Below are positions 1 through 8,034 of a stretch of 51,175 nucleotides of DNA, piece after piece. The notes under the pieces were generated by a model, which saw only the letters and a list, made by a program, of their open reading frames with translations, was not told the origin of the DNA and searched no databases. A program made the translations under genes and the position numbers. Location: contig DATDAH010000027.1 in the NCBI GenBank assembly GCA_036525535.1, positions 1 to 51,175 on the forward strand. Reading direction: 5' to 3'. Position 1 is the stretch's first letter; each line of letters begins with the position of its first letter. This stretch comes from DATDAH01 sp036525535. GTDB taxonomy: Bacteria > Actinomycetota > Acidimicrobiia > Acidimicrobiales > DATDAH01.

Positions 1-1
1 C

Positions 2-373
2 TGGATGGGTGAGTGGGAGATCCCGTTCGCCGAGACCATCGACCGGGCGAAGAAGTATGTCGTGTCGAGCACGCTGAGCGGGGTCGATTGGAATGCCGAG
101 CTGGTGCGAGGCGAGTTGGGGCAAGCGGTTCAGCGGCTCAAGCAGGAGCCAGGCGAGGGCCGGTTTGTGGGTGGCGTGACGCTCCCCCTGGCGTTGGCAG
201 ATCTGGGACTGATCGACGAGTACGAGTTCCTTGTGCAGCCGGTCCTTGCCGGACACGGGCCGACGTTGCTCGCCGGTCTGCGCGAGCGCATCCAGCTCGA
301 GCTCGTGGATCGCCATGAGTTCCGGTCGGGGGCGGTCGCCCTGCGATGCCGGCCCACGCGAGTTACGGCTTGA
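2..373 (+). CDS. DHFR/RibD C-terminal-like reductase, 5'-truncated by window edge
   Basis: The reading frame is open to the window edge (TGG ATG GGT from base 2), so the first third to half of the gene lies outside. What remains matches the C-terminal half of the bacterial dihydrofolate-reductase-like family (RibD C-terminal domain). It has the 'KKYVVSSTL' strand, the glycine-rich 'GGVTLPLALADLGLIDEYEF' segment and the 'PVLAGHGPTL' turn that closes the NADPH pocket. Members are NAD(P)H-dependent reductases of unknown substrate, mostly cytosolic, around 180-200 residues, and the C-terminus here looks complete. It lies outside the tRNA-Thr-bounded segments but next to the first scar, so it may be part of an older insertion. 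The fold assignment is firm; the substrate is unknown. Confidence 0.8.
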   Translation, partial: WMGEWEIPFAETIDRAKKYVVSSTLSGVDWNAELVRGELGQAVQRLKQEPGEGRFVGGVTLPLALADLGLIDEYEFLVQPVLAGHGPTLLAGLRERIQLELVDRHEFRSGAVALRCRPTRVTA

Positions 374-718
374 CCTGATTTGTCCTGGCACGTTGGCCGC
401 CGCCTCGCGACGGAACGACGGCTCGGGTCGCGGCCCCGCGCTGGCCGTGCCCCGAATGCGCGGCATATCGACGTGGGCAGCGCCCCGAAGTGCCGTTGGA
501 GGACAGGGCAAAGGTTGCCTGACACGGCGCTAGCTGGCGACCCTGGTCGCCTTCGGGGGCCTATTTCAGATGGCGTTCATGGCACCACGAACGGTCGCTG
601 CCCACGTCCGCCGCCAGCCGACACGAGATGCACGGTTGACAGCGTTGCCGCTCGCCGCATGGACTCCGCTTCGTTGGCCTCGCGAGGGGCCCCTTGGGGG
701 GCATCCCGGTTCCAAGAC

Positions 719-765
719 TCCAGAGCCCGGGAGGAGAATCGAACTCCTGACCTGCTCATTACGAG
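719..765 (-). repeat. Partial tRNA-Thr copy A (attachment-site scar)
   Basis: These 47 bases are identical to 7890-7936, which is the 3' half of the intact tRNA-Thr from the anticodon loop through the discriminator base plus five bases beyond it. Homology stops exactly at the 5' edge of the anticodon loop, the usual limit of tyrosine-integrase core sites in tRNA genes. No D-arm or acceptor 5' strand follows, so it cannot make a tRNA. It is in the same orientation as the intact gene. Confidence 0.85.
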
Positions 766-801
766 ACGGTCGGAACCTGTCCCGGCGTCTCCCGATGCGG
801 A

Positions 802-830
802 CGGGCTAGCCCGAAATCCCGGGATTTCGG
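802..830. repeat. Two overlapping perfect palindromes
   Basis: Bases 802-813 form a perfect 12-base palindrome (CGGGCTAGCCCG). Bases 811-830 form a perfect 20-base palindrome (CCGAAATCCCGGGATTTCGG), sharing three bases with the first. They lie 37 bases beyond the anticodon-loop end of the partial tRNA-Thr copy A. There is no T-run, so a terminator is unlikely. They could be a protein-binding site such as an integrase or excisionase arm site or an operator; function is unknown. Confidence 0.6.
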
Positions 831-1115
831 CCGTTATCAGCATCTCCTCAGAACCATCCGTCCCGGCCTTTCCCGGGGAGTCCGTTAGCAATCCGTGAGC
901 AAGGTCACACTCAGGATGCGAACCGCGACAGGCGTCTTCTGCACTGCTCGCCGACTGCGAGAGCGTCAGCACGCACCTTGCCGATAGCTGGAGCTAGCGG
1001 CACGTCCGACCTCTCTGCGCATGGCCACCTGGCCCTGAGTCGTTGCCGCGCCGTACCGGGATACATCAGTCGACACGGTTCGGTCGCAGTCATGCTCGAC
1101 CGGTACGCATCCGCA

Positions 1116-1931
1116 TCAGGTCGCCTTTCGAGTGGATCGCCGCCGCGTTGCCTTCCTCGAGTCCGGAAGGTTGGCCTCGATCCCATCCAGCAGTCGAGCG
1201 AGACCGAGCTCGAACCGTTCGTCTCGGCTGGGGAGCGTGCCTTCCTCGAAGAGGGTCGCCAGTCGTGGGTAGTCGCCAGTGTCAGCGAGCTGCCGTCCCG
1301 CGTTCTTGAAGAATGCGCGCCGTTGAGCGGGCGTCGTGTCCTCGACCGCACGTTCCGCGGCCAGCTCTTGCTGTTCGCGCAGCGCGAAGCCGAGGTAGTA
1401 GGTCTCGATGGCCATGAGGATGTTGAAGGCGTCGCGCACCGCCAGGTCCAGGCCGTCGAAGGCCGCTAGGGAACGTTCGATGTGCGGCAGCTCGTTCGGC
1501 CCGAGCGAACGGCGCACGCCGATGAGGTTCGTCATCCACCCGTGGCGGAGGAGGCCCCGGCGATAGCGGCGAGCCGTCTTCGTGACGTCTGCCCGCCATT
1601 CGCCCGTCGGTGGCGGGATCTCGATCTCGCCTTCGACAGCGTCGAGCATCAACGCGAGGAGATCTTCCTTGTTGTCGACGTGCCAGTACAGCGCCATCGG
1701 ACTCGCGTCGAGGTCCCGTGCGACCCGTCGCATGGTGACTGCGTCTGCTCCCTCTAGGTCGGCGATCCCGATGGCCGCCGTGACGATCGCATCCCGGGTG
1801 AGTGGCGTGTCCTTCCGGGAGGCCCTTCGCGGTGCACCGGTTCGGGGCGAAAGCGAACCTAGGAGCCACAACGAGTCGCCGTCAGGCCTCTCTCTGGCTT
1901 GACGGGAGCGAGGCACTCGTACATTGTACAT
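1116..1931 (-). CDS. TetR-family transcriptional regulator (TetR_C type)
   Basis: A roughly 271-residue repressor. The N-terminal helix-turn-helix is clear ('AVTMRRVARDLDASPMALYW' followed by HVDNKEDLL), and the C-terminal ligand-binding part resembles the TetR class proper (TetR_C). It is divergent from an alpha/beta hydrolase, and a large inverted repeat lies between them, so it probably represses the hydrolase and itself. The upstream open frame is longer, but residues before the ATG at 1931 overlap the hydrolase gene. I chose 1931, which lies inside the operator, so the real start could be a later TTG at about residue 23. The family is certain, the start is not, and the ligand is unknown. 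Confidence 0.85.
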   Translation of the reverse strand: MYNVRVPRSRQARERPDGDSLWLLGSLSPRTGAPRRASRKDTPLTRDAIVTAAIGIADLEGADAVTMRRVARDLDASPMALYWHVDNKEDLLALMLDAVEGEIEIPPPTGEWRADVTKTARRYRRGLLRHGWMTNLIGVRRSLGPNELPHIERSLAAFDGLDLAVRDAFNILMAIETYYLGFALREQQELAAERAVEDTTPAQRRAFFKNAGRQLADTGDYPRLATLFEEGTLPSRDERFELGLARLLDGIEANLPDSRKATRRRSTRKAT

Positions 1932-1950
1932 GAGCTTTACGATGTACGAG
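1916..1950. promoter_or_regulatory. Inverted-repeat operator between TetR and hydrolase genes
   Basis: Perfect 9-base arms CTCGTACAT (1916-1924) and ATGTACGAG (1942-1950) are separated by 17 bases. Inside lies a second palindrome, GTACA-T-TGTAC (1919-1929). It sits directly before the hydrolase Shine-Dalgarno sequence and over the annotated TetR start, the expected place for an autoregulatory TetR operator. Binding is inferred. Confidence 0.7.
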
Positions 1951-1959
1951 GAGGTTTCG

Positions 1960-2883
1960 GTGTCGAGGAACCAACCGAGTCCGAGGACACGAGGGAAGGT
2001 CGGACGATTTCGAACCGACGAGGCCAAGGTCCGGTTCGAGCACGCGTATGACCGTGCGCTTGCTACATGGCCGATGCGGGCAAGGCCTGTCGACGTCCCC
2101 ACCAGCTTCGGTGGTACCCGGGTCAACGCATCCGGCTCCGAATCCGGCACGCCCATCGTGCTCCTGCACAGCATGCTGGCCACATCGACCTCCTGGGCCC
2201 CGAACATCGGGGCGCTTGGCGCTGACCACCCGTTGTACGCGGTGGACACCATCTGTGACGCCGGCCGCGGCACTCAGGAACGCCCGGTCCGCAACGGCCA
2301 GGATCTGCACGAATGGTTCGAACAGGTCCTCGCCCGCCTCGAGCTCGATCGGTCTCATCTCGTCGGCTTGTCGTTCGGTGCATGGATCGCGCTCAACCAC
2401 GCCCTCCTGTCTCCAGCCAGAGTGAGGAGCGTCACCGCGATCGAGCCACCAGGAGCGATCACCCGCGGTCGGCTCCGGTTTCTCCTGAAGTTCGTGAAAG
2501 CCGGCATGAGAAGGAGCGACCGAGACTTCGATCGCATCATCGAGCTCCTGGGCAACGGCCGTGCACCCTCACCGGAGATCGTCGACGTCCTCCGCTGCGG
2601 CTTCCGCGACTACAAGCTCGCGCTCCCGTTCGCCAAGCTGCTGACCGACGAGCGGTTGCGATCGATGGACACCCCGATGCTTGTCCTGTTCGGCTCCGAG
2701 AGCCCCATGTCCGACGGCTCGAAAGCCGTCGAGCGGGCTCTATCACTGCTACCTGATGTCGAGGCCGAGCTCGTTCCAGGAACGGCGCACACGCCGCCGA
2801 TGGAAGAACCAGACGAGGTCAACGACCGAATCCTCCGTTTCCTCGAGGTTGTCGAGTCCCGGCGGAAAGACACCGTCGACTGA
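1960..2883 (+). CDS. Alpha/beta hydrolase
   Basis: A 307-residue alpha/beta-hydrolase-fold enzyme, probably cytosolic. The oxyanion strand 'PIVLLHSMLATSTSW', the nucleophile elbow GLSFGAW (Ser138), an acid-loop strand 'DTPMLVLFGSESPMSD' and the catalytic His in 'GTAHTPPMEEP' are all present in order. The frame is open back to 1924, but GAGGAGG at 1948-1954 sits five bases before the GTG at 1960. That places the start there and leaves the operator untranslated. It is divergent from the TetR gene and the likely regulated target. It lies between two tRNA-Thr scars, so it is probably island cargo. Substrate is unknown; detoxification or ester/lactone hydrolysis is plausible. Confidence 0.85.
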   Translation: MSRNQPSPRTRGKVGRFRTDEAKVRFEHAYDRALATWPMRARPVDVPTSFGGTRVNASGSESGTPIVLLHSMLATSTSWAPNIGALGADHPLYAVDTICDAGRGTQERPVRNGQDLHEWFEQVLARLELDRSHLVGLSFGAWIALNHALLSPARVRSVTAIEPPGAITRGRLRFLLKFVKAGMRRSDRDFDRIIELLGNGRAPSPEIVDVLRCGFRDYKLALPFAKLLTDERLRSMDTPMLVLFGSESPMSDGSKAVERALSLLPDVEAELVPGTAHTPPMEEPDEVNDRILRFLEVVESRRKDTVD

Positions 2884-3188
2884 AGCTCCGGACCGCTGGG
2901 AACAAGAACTTCTGCCCGGTCACGAGCTGCACGGCAGGCTCACAGACGAACCCGCGCTCGTGAGCATCTCGTCCTCGCCGGACGTCGAGATTCCAGAGCC
3001 CGGGAGGAGAATCGAACTCCTGACCTGCGCATTACGAGAACTCTGCACCCACACAGCAGGGACGGTCCTGGACGGATCTGCACGCCAGACCAGGGTTCGT
3101 GGACAGCCATCGACGGCACTGAACGGTCTGGGACGCGGGATGAACGCGGGATGGAAGCCGCTCGCCTGATCGCGCTGGAGCGCGAGAG
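2884..3188. other. Non-coding stretch with second tRNA-Thr scar
   Basis: These 305 bases between convergent genes contain the second partial tRNA-Thr copy (2989-3038). A short imperfect direct repeat (GCGGGATGAACGCGGGATGG, 3135-3154) follows it. I see no gene, terminator or integrase remnant. Confidence 0.6.
2989..3038 (-). repeat. Partial tRNA-Thr copy B (attachment-site scar)
   Basis: These 50 bases match 7887-7936 of the intact tRNA-Thr locus with a single difference, a G at 3029 within the anticodon stem strand. As in copy A, homology ends at the 5' edge of the anticodon loop. The shared flank includes GATTCC just beyond the tRNA 3' end. The region from here to 7895 is the segment a tRNA-Thr-specific integrating element would occupy. 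Confidence 0.85.
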
Positions 3189-6100
3189 CTAACCGATCCG
3201 TTCGAGCAGAGAGCGGGCATCGTGTTCGACGTAGCCGTAGCCACGCTCCGTCGCGACAGGAAGGGCGGCGCCGGCCAGAGCGCGCGCTCGTTGGGCATCG
3301 CCCGCCTGATCGCGGTCGGCGAGGAGGGCCGCCCATGCGGTCTGGGTCATGGCGACGAAGAACGGCGCCTCCAGCGCTTCGTGGAACGCGAGTGCCTGGC
3401 TGAACCACGCATCGGCTTCGTCGTGGAGGTCGAGGGTGTGAGCGAGCCGTCCGAGGTAGTGCGCCACACCCCCCTGGACCGTGATGGGTCCGGTCGCGAA
3501 CTGGTCGTGCCATGGCAACAGGCACTGATAGAGGGCCTTCGAGGCGGGTCGGTGGCCACTGCGCGCCGCGGTGTCGGCCCAGATCACCTGGCCGATGAGC
3601 CACGTGGAGTCGGCGAGCATCGGGAAGCCGCTGGTGAGTTCGGTCTCCAGGACCTGACGCACTTCCTCATGAGGGTCGTCGAAGCTTCTCGACGATGCGA
3701 GAATGGCGCGCAAGAGGGGCACGTCGGGGTTGTCGTGCACGACCGCCTCGATGAGCGGGATGATCTGGTGACTGCGGCCTTGCATCCAGCGCAGGCACGT
3801 GAACTGGGCACCGTGGAACGTGACCGCGTCGTCCGCATAGCCGGCCTCGGTGCCGAGGGTCAGGGCGTCGGTCGCGGACTGCTTCGCCGCGGCGAGGTCC
3901 CCTTCGAGCATCAACTGCCGCGCGCCGTGGACGGCGATCAGCCACCGCTGGACCGGCTGGCCGATCCGCTCCCACCCCGACTTCACGATGGCCCACGCGA
4001 TCCGTGTGGTCGCGAGGTCGCCGGATTCCAGTGCCGCCGCCAACCGATTCTCGTAGGCGGACAAGCGTGCGTTGGGGTCGCCGAGATCGTCGGCGAGGGC
4101 GCACGCCTCCGCGTTCCACTGGACGCGCAGCGGGAGGGTCTGGGGTAGCCTGAGCGACCACTGGCCCAACCGGATCGCGTCCACCAAAGCGGCCTTGTCG
4201 CCTGTCCGCCGCGCCATCTCGACAGCTCGGGTCGCCAGCGAGAGGCGTTCGTCGATATCGGCATCCACCGGGAGCTCGACGCACAGCAGCGAGAGAAGGC
4301 GCGCCCGGTCAGCGCTGTCCCGGTCGCCGATCCGTGCGAGCGCGCGTCTGAGCATGTCGATGCGCTCGTCATCGAACCCCCAGGTGACGCTGTTCCACCC
4401 CCGGTTGTTCCGTAGCGCCACGCGCACGAGGAGGTCGACCGCGTCGACGTCGTCGGCCAGGCGGCCGGCCGCGAGCAGGGTTTCGCGGTGCGCGGGGTCA
4501 CCTGTCTGGAGCTGCGCGTCGCCGAGCCCGAGGAGCAGCGCGGCCCGACGGTGCTGGTCGTCGACCGACGCCCGATCCATAAGGTCCAGGGCCTCCCGGT
4601 ACCAGCGCAGCGCCTCGTCGGGGGCGAGCTGGGCCAGGGCCCGATCGCCCGCCTGTTGCGCGTAAGCGATCGCCTTGCCTACATCCGGGGGCGTGGCGCG
4701 AGCCCAGTGGTACGCGAGCTCCCCGATGCGGCCGGCGGGATCATCGCCACCGAGGTCCTCGAGCGCCTCCGCAACCCGCCGATGGGTGTACCCCCGACGG
4801 CCGGCGGAGCGACTTCCGTAGAGCGCGTGCTCGATCAGGGCGTGGGCGAACGCGTACCGGCCCGCCACGTCGGCGTCGGTGAGCAATGCCGCGGTGACCG
4901 CCTGGTCACAGCTGTCGATGATGGTGTCCTCGTCGAGCTCGCTGACCCGGGCAAGCACGTCGGCATCGAACGCGCTGCCGATGACCGCAGCCATCGACAG
5001 CACATCTCGTGTCGGTTCGCCCAGGAGTGCGACGCGCCGGCCGATCACCTCGCGGATACTGACCGGCAGGCCCGATGTCCGCAGGTCCGCGCTCACGATC
5101 CAGTGACCCTGCTCGTCTTCATGGATGGCCCGTGTCTCGGCCAGGTGCCGGAGCATCTCACCGACGAAGAACGGATTCCCGTCCGTCTCCGCCAACAGCG
5201 CATCGCGCAGGGCCACACCCTCGTCGGTCATCGCGTGCCCGGCCCTCGTTTCGAGCAGGACGAGGAGTTCGTCGTCGCCGAGGCCGCCCAGTGCGATCCG
5301 CTCGACCCCCGACTCTCGGTGCAGCGCGGCGAGCGCTTCGGCGAGAGGGTGATCCGGGTCGATGTCGGATTCCCGGAACGCCCCGATCACGAACAGTCGT
5401 AGCGGCGCATCCGCCGACACGACATGGCGCAGCAGCTGGATCGTCGGACGGTCCGCCCAGTGCAGATCGTCGAGGACCAGCACGACCGGCGCCAAGGCCG
5501 AGACACGGTCCAGCAGGTCGACCACGGCGCCGAACAGCAGATACCGCTCCGACTCGGCGTCGCTCGAGGAGACGGGCCCGGCCGCCGTCCCGCCGGCGAG
5601 ATCCGGCGCCAGTCGCGCCAGCAGGTTGCCGCGGGCATCGACATGGGCGGCGAGCACATCGTCGGGGGCGTGAGCGACGAGATGGGTGAGCGCCTCGGCC
5701 CACGGCTGATACGGGATCCCAAGATCCTCGTTGCAGCGCCCGTACAACACGATTGCGCCGCGTTCGGCCGCCTCCCGAGCGAACGCCGCGGCCAGCGACG
5801 TCTTGCCGATCCCGGGCTCGCCCGAGACCAAGACCATCTGTCGTTGGCCCGAGGCGACGACTGGCAGCGACATGGCCAGGCCCTCGCGCTCGTGCGCCCG
5901 CCCCACAAACACCGCCGGTGACGCCGCCCCGAGCCTGCCCGGAAACGGGATCGAGAGCTCGGCCCGCGGTGCTCGGTGTGTGGCGTCGAGCAGATCCAAG
6001 ACGGAGTCGCCGGCGAGAACCGCGGCTTCGAGCCGACGAAGCTCGGCACCCGGCTCGAGGCCCAGCTCCTCGACGAGGACATCACGCGCCCGCTGGTACG

Positions 6101-6743
6101 CGCGCACCGCCTCAGCCTGGCGGCCGGACCGATACAGGGCGATCATCAACGCCGCCCACAACCGCTCTCGCAATGGGTGCCGCGACAGCAATGACTCGAG
6201 CTCGCCCACGAGCACGGCGTGCTGGCCGAGCATCAGGTCCGCGTCGATCCGATCCTCGACGGTCGAAAGGCGCAGCTCGTCGAGGCGCAACGCCTGCGCC
6301 GCGGCCCACCCGCCGCTTCGACAATCAGCCAACGCGTCACCCCGCCAGAGCCCGAGCGCCTCGCCCAGCTCCGCCGTCGCGCTGGACGCGTCCCCCACGG
6401 CCAGTGCGTTTCGCCCCGCACTGGCGTGCCGCTCGAACCCCGTCACGTCGATGGACTCGGGAACGACACCGAGGACGTACCCCGGCGGCCGCGTCAGCAG
6501 CAGGTCGGCCATCCCCGCGGCCTCGAGTGCCCTCCGCACCCGCGCCACATTCCCCTGCAACGTCTTGATCGCTGTGGCCGGCGGATCGTCACCCCAGAGG
6601 GCATCCACCAGGGCGTCGCGCGACACCACCTCCCCGGCCCGCAACGCGAGCAGGGCTAACACCATTCGCTCCTTGGCCCCGCCGATCCGCACCCGGCCCC
6701 CCGGCCCCGCGACCTCCAACGGACCCAGTAGGCCCACCTTCAC
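3189..6743 (-). CDS. SARP-type (AfsR/DnrI-like) regulator with ATPase and TPR domains
   Basis: A 1184-residue transcriptional regulator. Residues 1-95 form an OmpR-like winged helix ('LRAGEVVSRDALVDALWGDD', 'LLTRPPGYVLGV'). Residues about 100-245 are the bacterial transcriptional activation domain (BTAD) of SARP proteins. An AAA-type ATPase follows, with Walker A GEPGIGKTS at about 308-316 and Walker B VVLVLDDLHWAD at about 428. The C-terminal third is helical and TPR-like, and there is no C-terminal LuxR helix-turn-helix. Such proteins activate secondary-metabolite or stress genes, often under kinase control. No biosynthetic cluster is adjacent, so its targets are elsewhere or lost. It lies between tRNA-Thr copies B and C and converges on the hydrolase gene. 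Confidence 0.9.
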   Translation of the reverse strand: MKVGLLGPLEVAGPGGRVRIGGAKERMVLALLALRAGEVVSRDALVDALWGDDPPATAIKTLQGNVARVRRALEAAGMADLLLTRPPGYVLGVVPESIDVTGFERHASAGRNALAVGDASSATAELGEALGLWRGDALADCRSGGWAAAQALRLDELRLSTVEDRIDADLMLGQHAVLVGELESLLSRHPLRERLWAALMIALYRSGRQAEAVRAYQRARDVLVEELGLEPGAELRRLEAAVLAGDSVLDLLDATHRAPRAELSIPFPGRLGAASPAVFVGRAHEREGLAMSLPVVASGQRQMVLVSGEPGIGKTSLAAAFAREAAERGAIVLYGRCNEDLGIPYQPWAEALTHLVAHAPDDVLAAHVDARGNLLARLAPDLAGGTAAGPVSSSDAESERYLLFGAVVDLLDRVSALAPVVLVLDDLHWADRPTIQLLRHVVSADAPLRLFVIGAFRESDIDPDHPLAEALAALHRESGVERIALGGLGDDELLVLLETRAGHAMTDEGVALRDALLAETDGNPFFVGEMLRHLAETRAIHEDEQGHWIVSADLRTSGLPVSIREVIGRRVALLGEPTRDVLSMAAVIGSAFDADVLARVSELDEDTIIDSCDQAVTAALLTDADVAGRYAFAHALIEHALYGSRSAGRRGYTHRRVAEALEDLGGDDPAGRIGELAYHWARATPPDVGKAIAYAQQAGDRALAQLAPDEALRWYREALDLMDRASVDDQHRRAALLLGLGDAQLQTGDPAHRETLLAAGRLADDVDAVDLLVRVALRNNRGWNSVTWGFDDERIDMLRRALARIGDRDSADRARLLSLLCVELPVDADIDERLSLATRAVEMARRTGDKAALVDAIRLGQWSLRLPQTLPLRVQWNAEACALADDLGDPNARLSAYENRLAAALESGDLATTRIAWAIVKSGWERIGQPVQRWLIAVHGARQLMLEGDLAAAKQSATDALTLGTEAGYADDAVTFHGAQFTCLRWMQGRSHQIIPLIEAVVHDNPDVPLLRAILASSRSFDDPHEEVRQVLETELTSGFPMLADSTWLIGQVIWADTAARSGHRPASKALYQCLLPWHDQFATGPITVQGGVAHYLGRLAHTLDLHDEADAWFSQALAFHEALEAPFFVAMTQTAWAALLADRDQAGDAQRARALAGAALPVATERGYGYVEHDARSLLERIG

Positions 6744-6956
6744 CCGCGCACTCTAGATCCCCTCCCCCGATCGGGTCGCCACCACGCCACCACCGCCCTA
6801 CCACCGGTCCGGCTCACGGTCAGGACGATGCTCGTTCCCCGATCGAGACAGACCATCGCCCGGATGGTGTCGACGGGATCAGGACGACGGAGCCGGCGGG
6901 TGAGAGCCCGCTGATCGGCCCGGTGGCTCGAGGGTCACCGAGACCAGGAGCAAGCC

Positions 6957-7856
6957 ATGTCCACCACCTCTGTTCGCACGCGCCCGTCCCCGGTCCTCGG
7001 CGTGGTCCTCGTGGCCATGGTGGTCCTCCTGGCAGGGATGGCCCTCGTGACCCCGGGCGCCGCCCAGGGCGAACCGGCCCCGGCCACGCTCCCCTTCCCG
7101 TCGGCGACGACGGTCGCCCCTCCTCCGACCACCGCGGTCCCGACCACGGTGCCCCCGACGACAGTCCCCGATCCGGCTCCGACGCCGGTTCCTGCGCCGA
7201 GCAGTGAGCCGACCGCGGTGCGGGACGTCCTCCTGGTCGGTGACTCGATCATGAGGTCGACGGGGCCGGCGTTGGCCCACCAGCTCGGGGCCCGCTGGCG
7301 GGTCCACAACGAGGGGGTCAACGGCTCCGGCCTGCTGACACCCGGCGTGTTCCCCTGGCCGAGGCACCTCGCCGCCTCGTTGAGCCGGTTCGACCCCGAC
7401 GTCGTGATCATGCTCTTCATCGGCAACTACACCGCTGACCCCGCCCAGAAGTGGGTCGGTGCTGACGGTCGTCTGGTTCCCGACATCTACTCGCGGTCCT
7501 TCTCCCGGGAGTGGGGCCGCCAGGCCGAGCGGTTCGTGACCCAGATGATCCGCTCCGGCGCCGACGTTGTCCTGGTGCTGCCCCCGCCCATGATCAGCGC
7601 CCGGGTCCAGATCGTGACCGACCGCCTCCGGGCCGAGTACCGGGCGGTGGCCTCCCGTCACCCCGAGGTGACCCTGGCCGACGCCACCACCGCCGTCGGC
7701 GGTCCCCACGGCGAGTGGGTGGCCACCCGGCCGACGGCCTCGGGCGGCTGGGCCCGCGTGCGGGTGGCTGACACCGTCCACCTCGCCCGCCACGGCCAGG
7801 GCCTGGTGGCCCGAGAGATCCGCTTCGGGATCGCTCGGGCCCGCAGCAACGCCTGA
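6957..7856 (+). CDS. Secreted or anchored SGNH-fold esterase-like protein
   Basis: A 299-residue exported protein. An N-terminal hydrophobic segment (residues about 13-36) is followed by a low-complexity Pro/Thr/Ala linker of about 50 residues, typical of cell-wall-spanning spacers. The SGNH domain follows: LLVGDSIM with Ser97 as nucleophile, an Asn-bearing block FIGNYT, and the catalytic D-x-x-H motif DTVH at 272-275. The family includes peptidoglycan and exopolysaccharide O-acetyl esterases or transferases. AGGAG at 6946-6950 supports the ATG. It converges on the tRNA-Thr gene 38 bases away. The substrate is not predictable. Confidence 0.8.
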   Translation: MSTTSVRTRPSPVLGVVLVAMVVLLAGMALVTPGAAQGEPAPATLPFPSATTVAPPPTTAVPTTVPPTTVPDPAPTPVPAPSSEPTAVRDVLLVGDSIMRSTGPALAHQLGARWRVHNEGVNGSGLLTPGVFPWPRHLAASLSRFDPDVVIMLFIGNYTADPAQKWVGADGRLVPDIYSRSFSREWGRQAERFVTQMIRSGADVVLVLPPPMISARVQIVTDRLRAEYRAVASRHPEVTLADATTAVGGPHGEWVATRPTASGGWARVRVADTVHLARHGQGLVAREIRFGIARARSNA

Positions 7857-7894
7857 GCGGAGGAAGCCACCTCCAAGTTGCACCACGATTCCAG

Positions 7895-7967
7895 AGCCCG
7901 GGAGGAGAATCGAACTCCTGACCTGCTCATTACGAGTGAGCCGCTCTACCGACTGAGCTACCCGGGC
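7895..7967 (-). tRNA. tRNA-Thr (anticodon CGT)
   Basis: All arms pair. The acceptor is GCCCGGG with CCCGGGC, the D stem GCTC/GAGC, the anticodon stem GCTCA/TGAGC around loop CTCGTAA (anticodon CGT, reading ACG), the variable loop AGGTC and the T arm AGGAG-TTCGATT-CTCCT. The discriminator is T and CCA is not encoded. A TAGCCT hexamer lies 10 bases upstream (7978-7983). Its 3' half is duplicated at 719 and 2989, marking it as an integration site. Confidence 0.95.
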
Positions 7968-8034
7968 GGGTGCGGACAGGCTAGAGGCCCGGACCGGTGA
8001 GCCCCCCACGGTTCAGGGTCGGCCGGCGATCGAT

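Larger units (their letters stand above)
374..1115. other. Non-coding stretch with tRNA-Thr scar and palindromes
   Basis: No convincing gene is visible in these 742 bases. It contains the first partial tRNA-Thr copy (719-765) and two abutting palindromes (802-830). The open frames crossing it read through the tRNA fragment on both strands and have no recognisable domain or consistent codon bias. It looks like decayed island border sequence. Confidence 0.6.

Noticed and set aside
380..972. Open frames of 130-170 residues on both strands across the first tRNA-Thr scar
   Set aside because: They read through a tRNA fragment, giving residues such as SRSGVRFSSRALES that recur wherever tRNA ends are translated, and have no domain or ribosome site.
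1932..2273. A 114-residue N-terminal extension of the TetR frame on the minus strand
   Set aside because: It lies antisense to the hydrolase gene and has no helix-turn-helix-related content or ribosome site; the true regulator begins at or after 1931.
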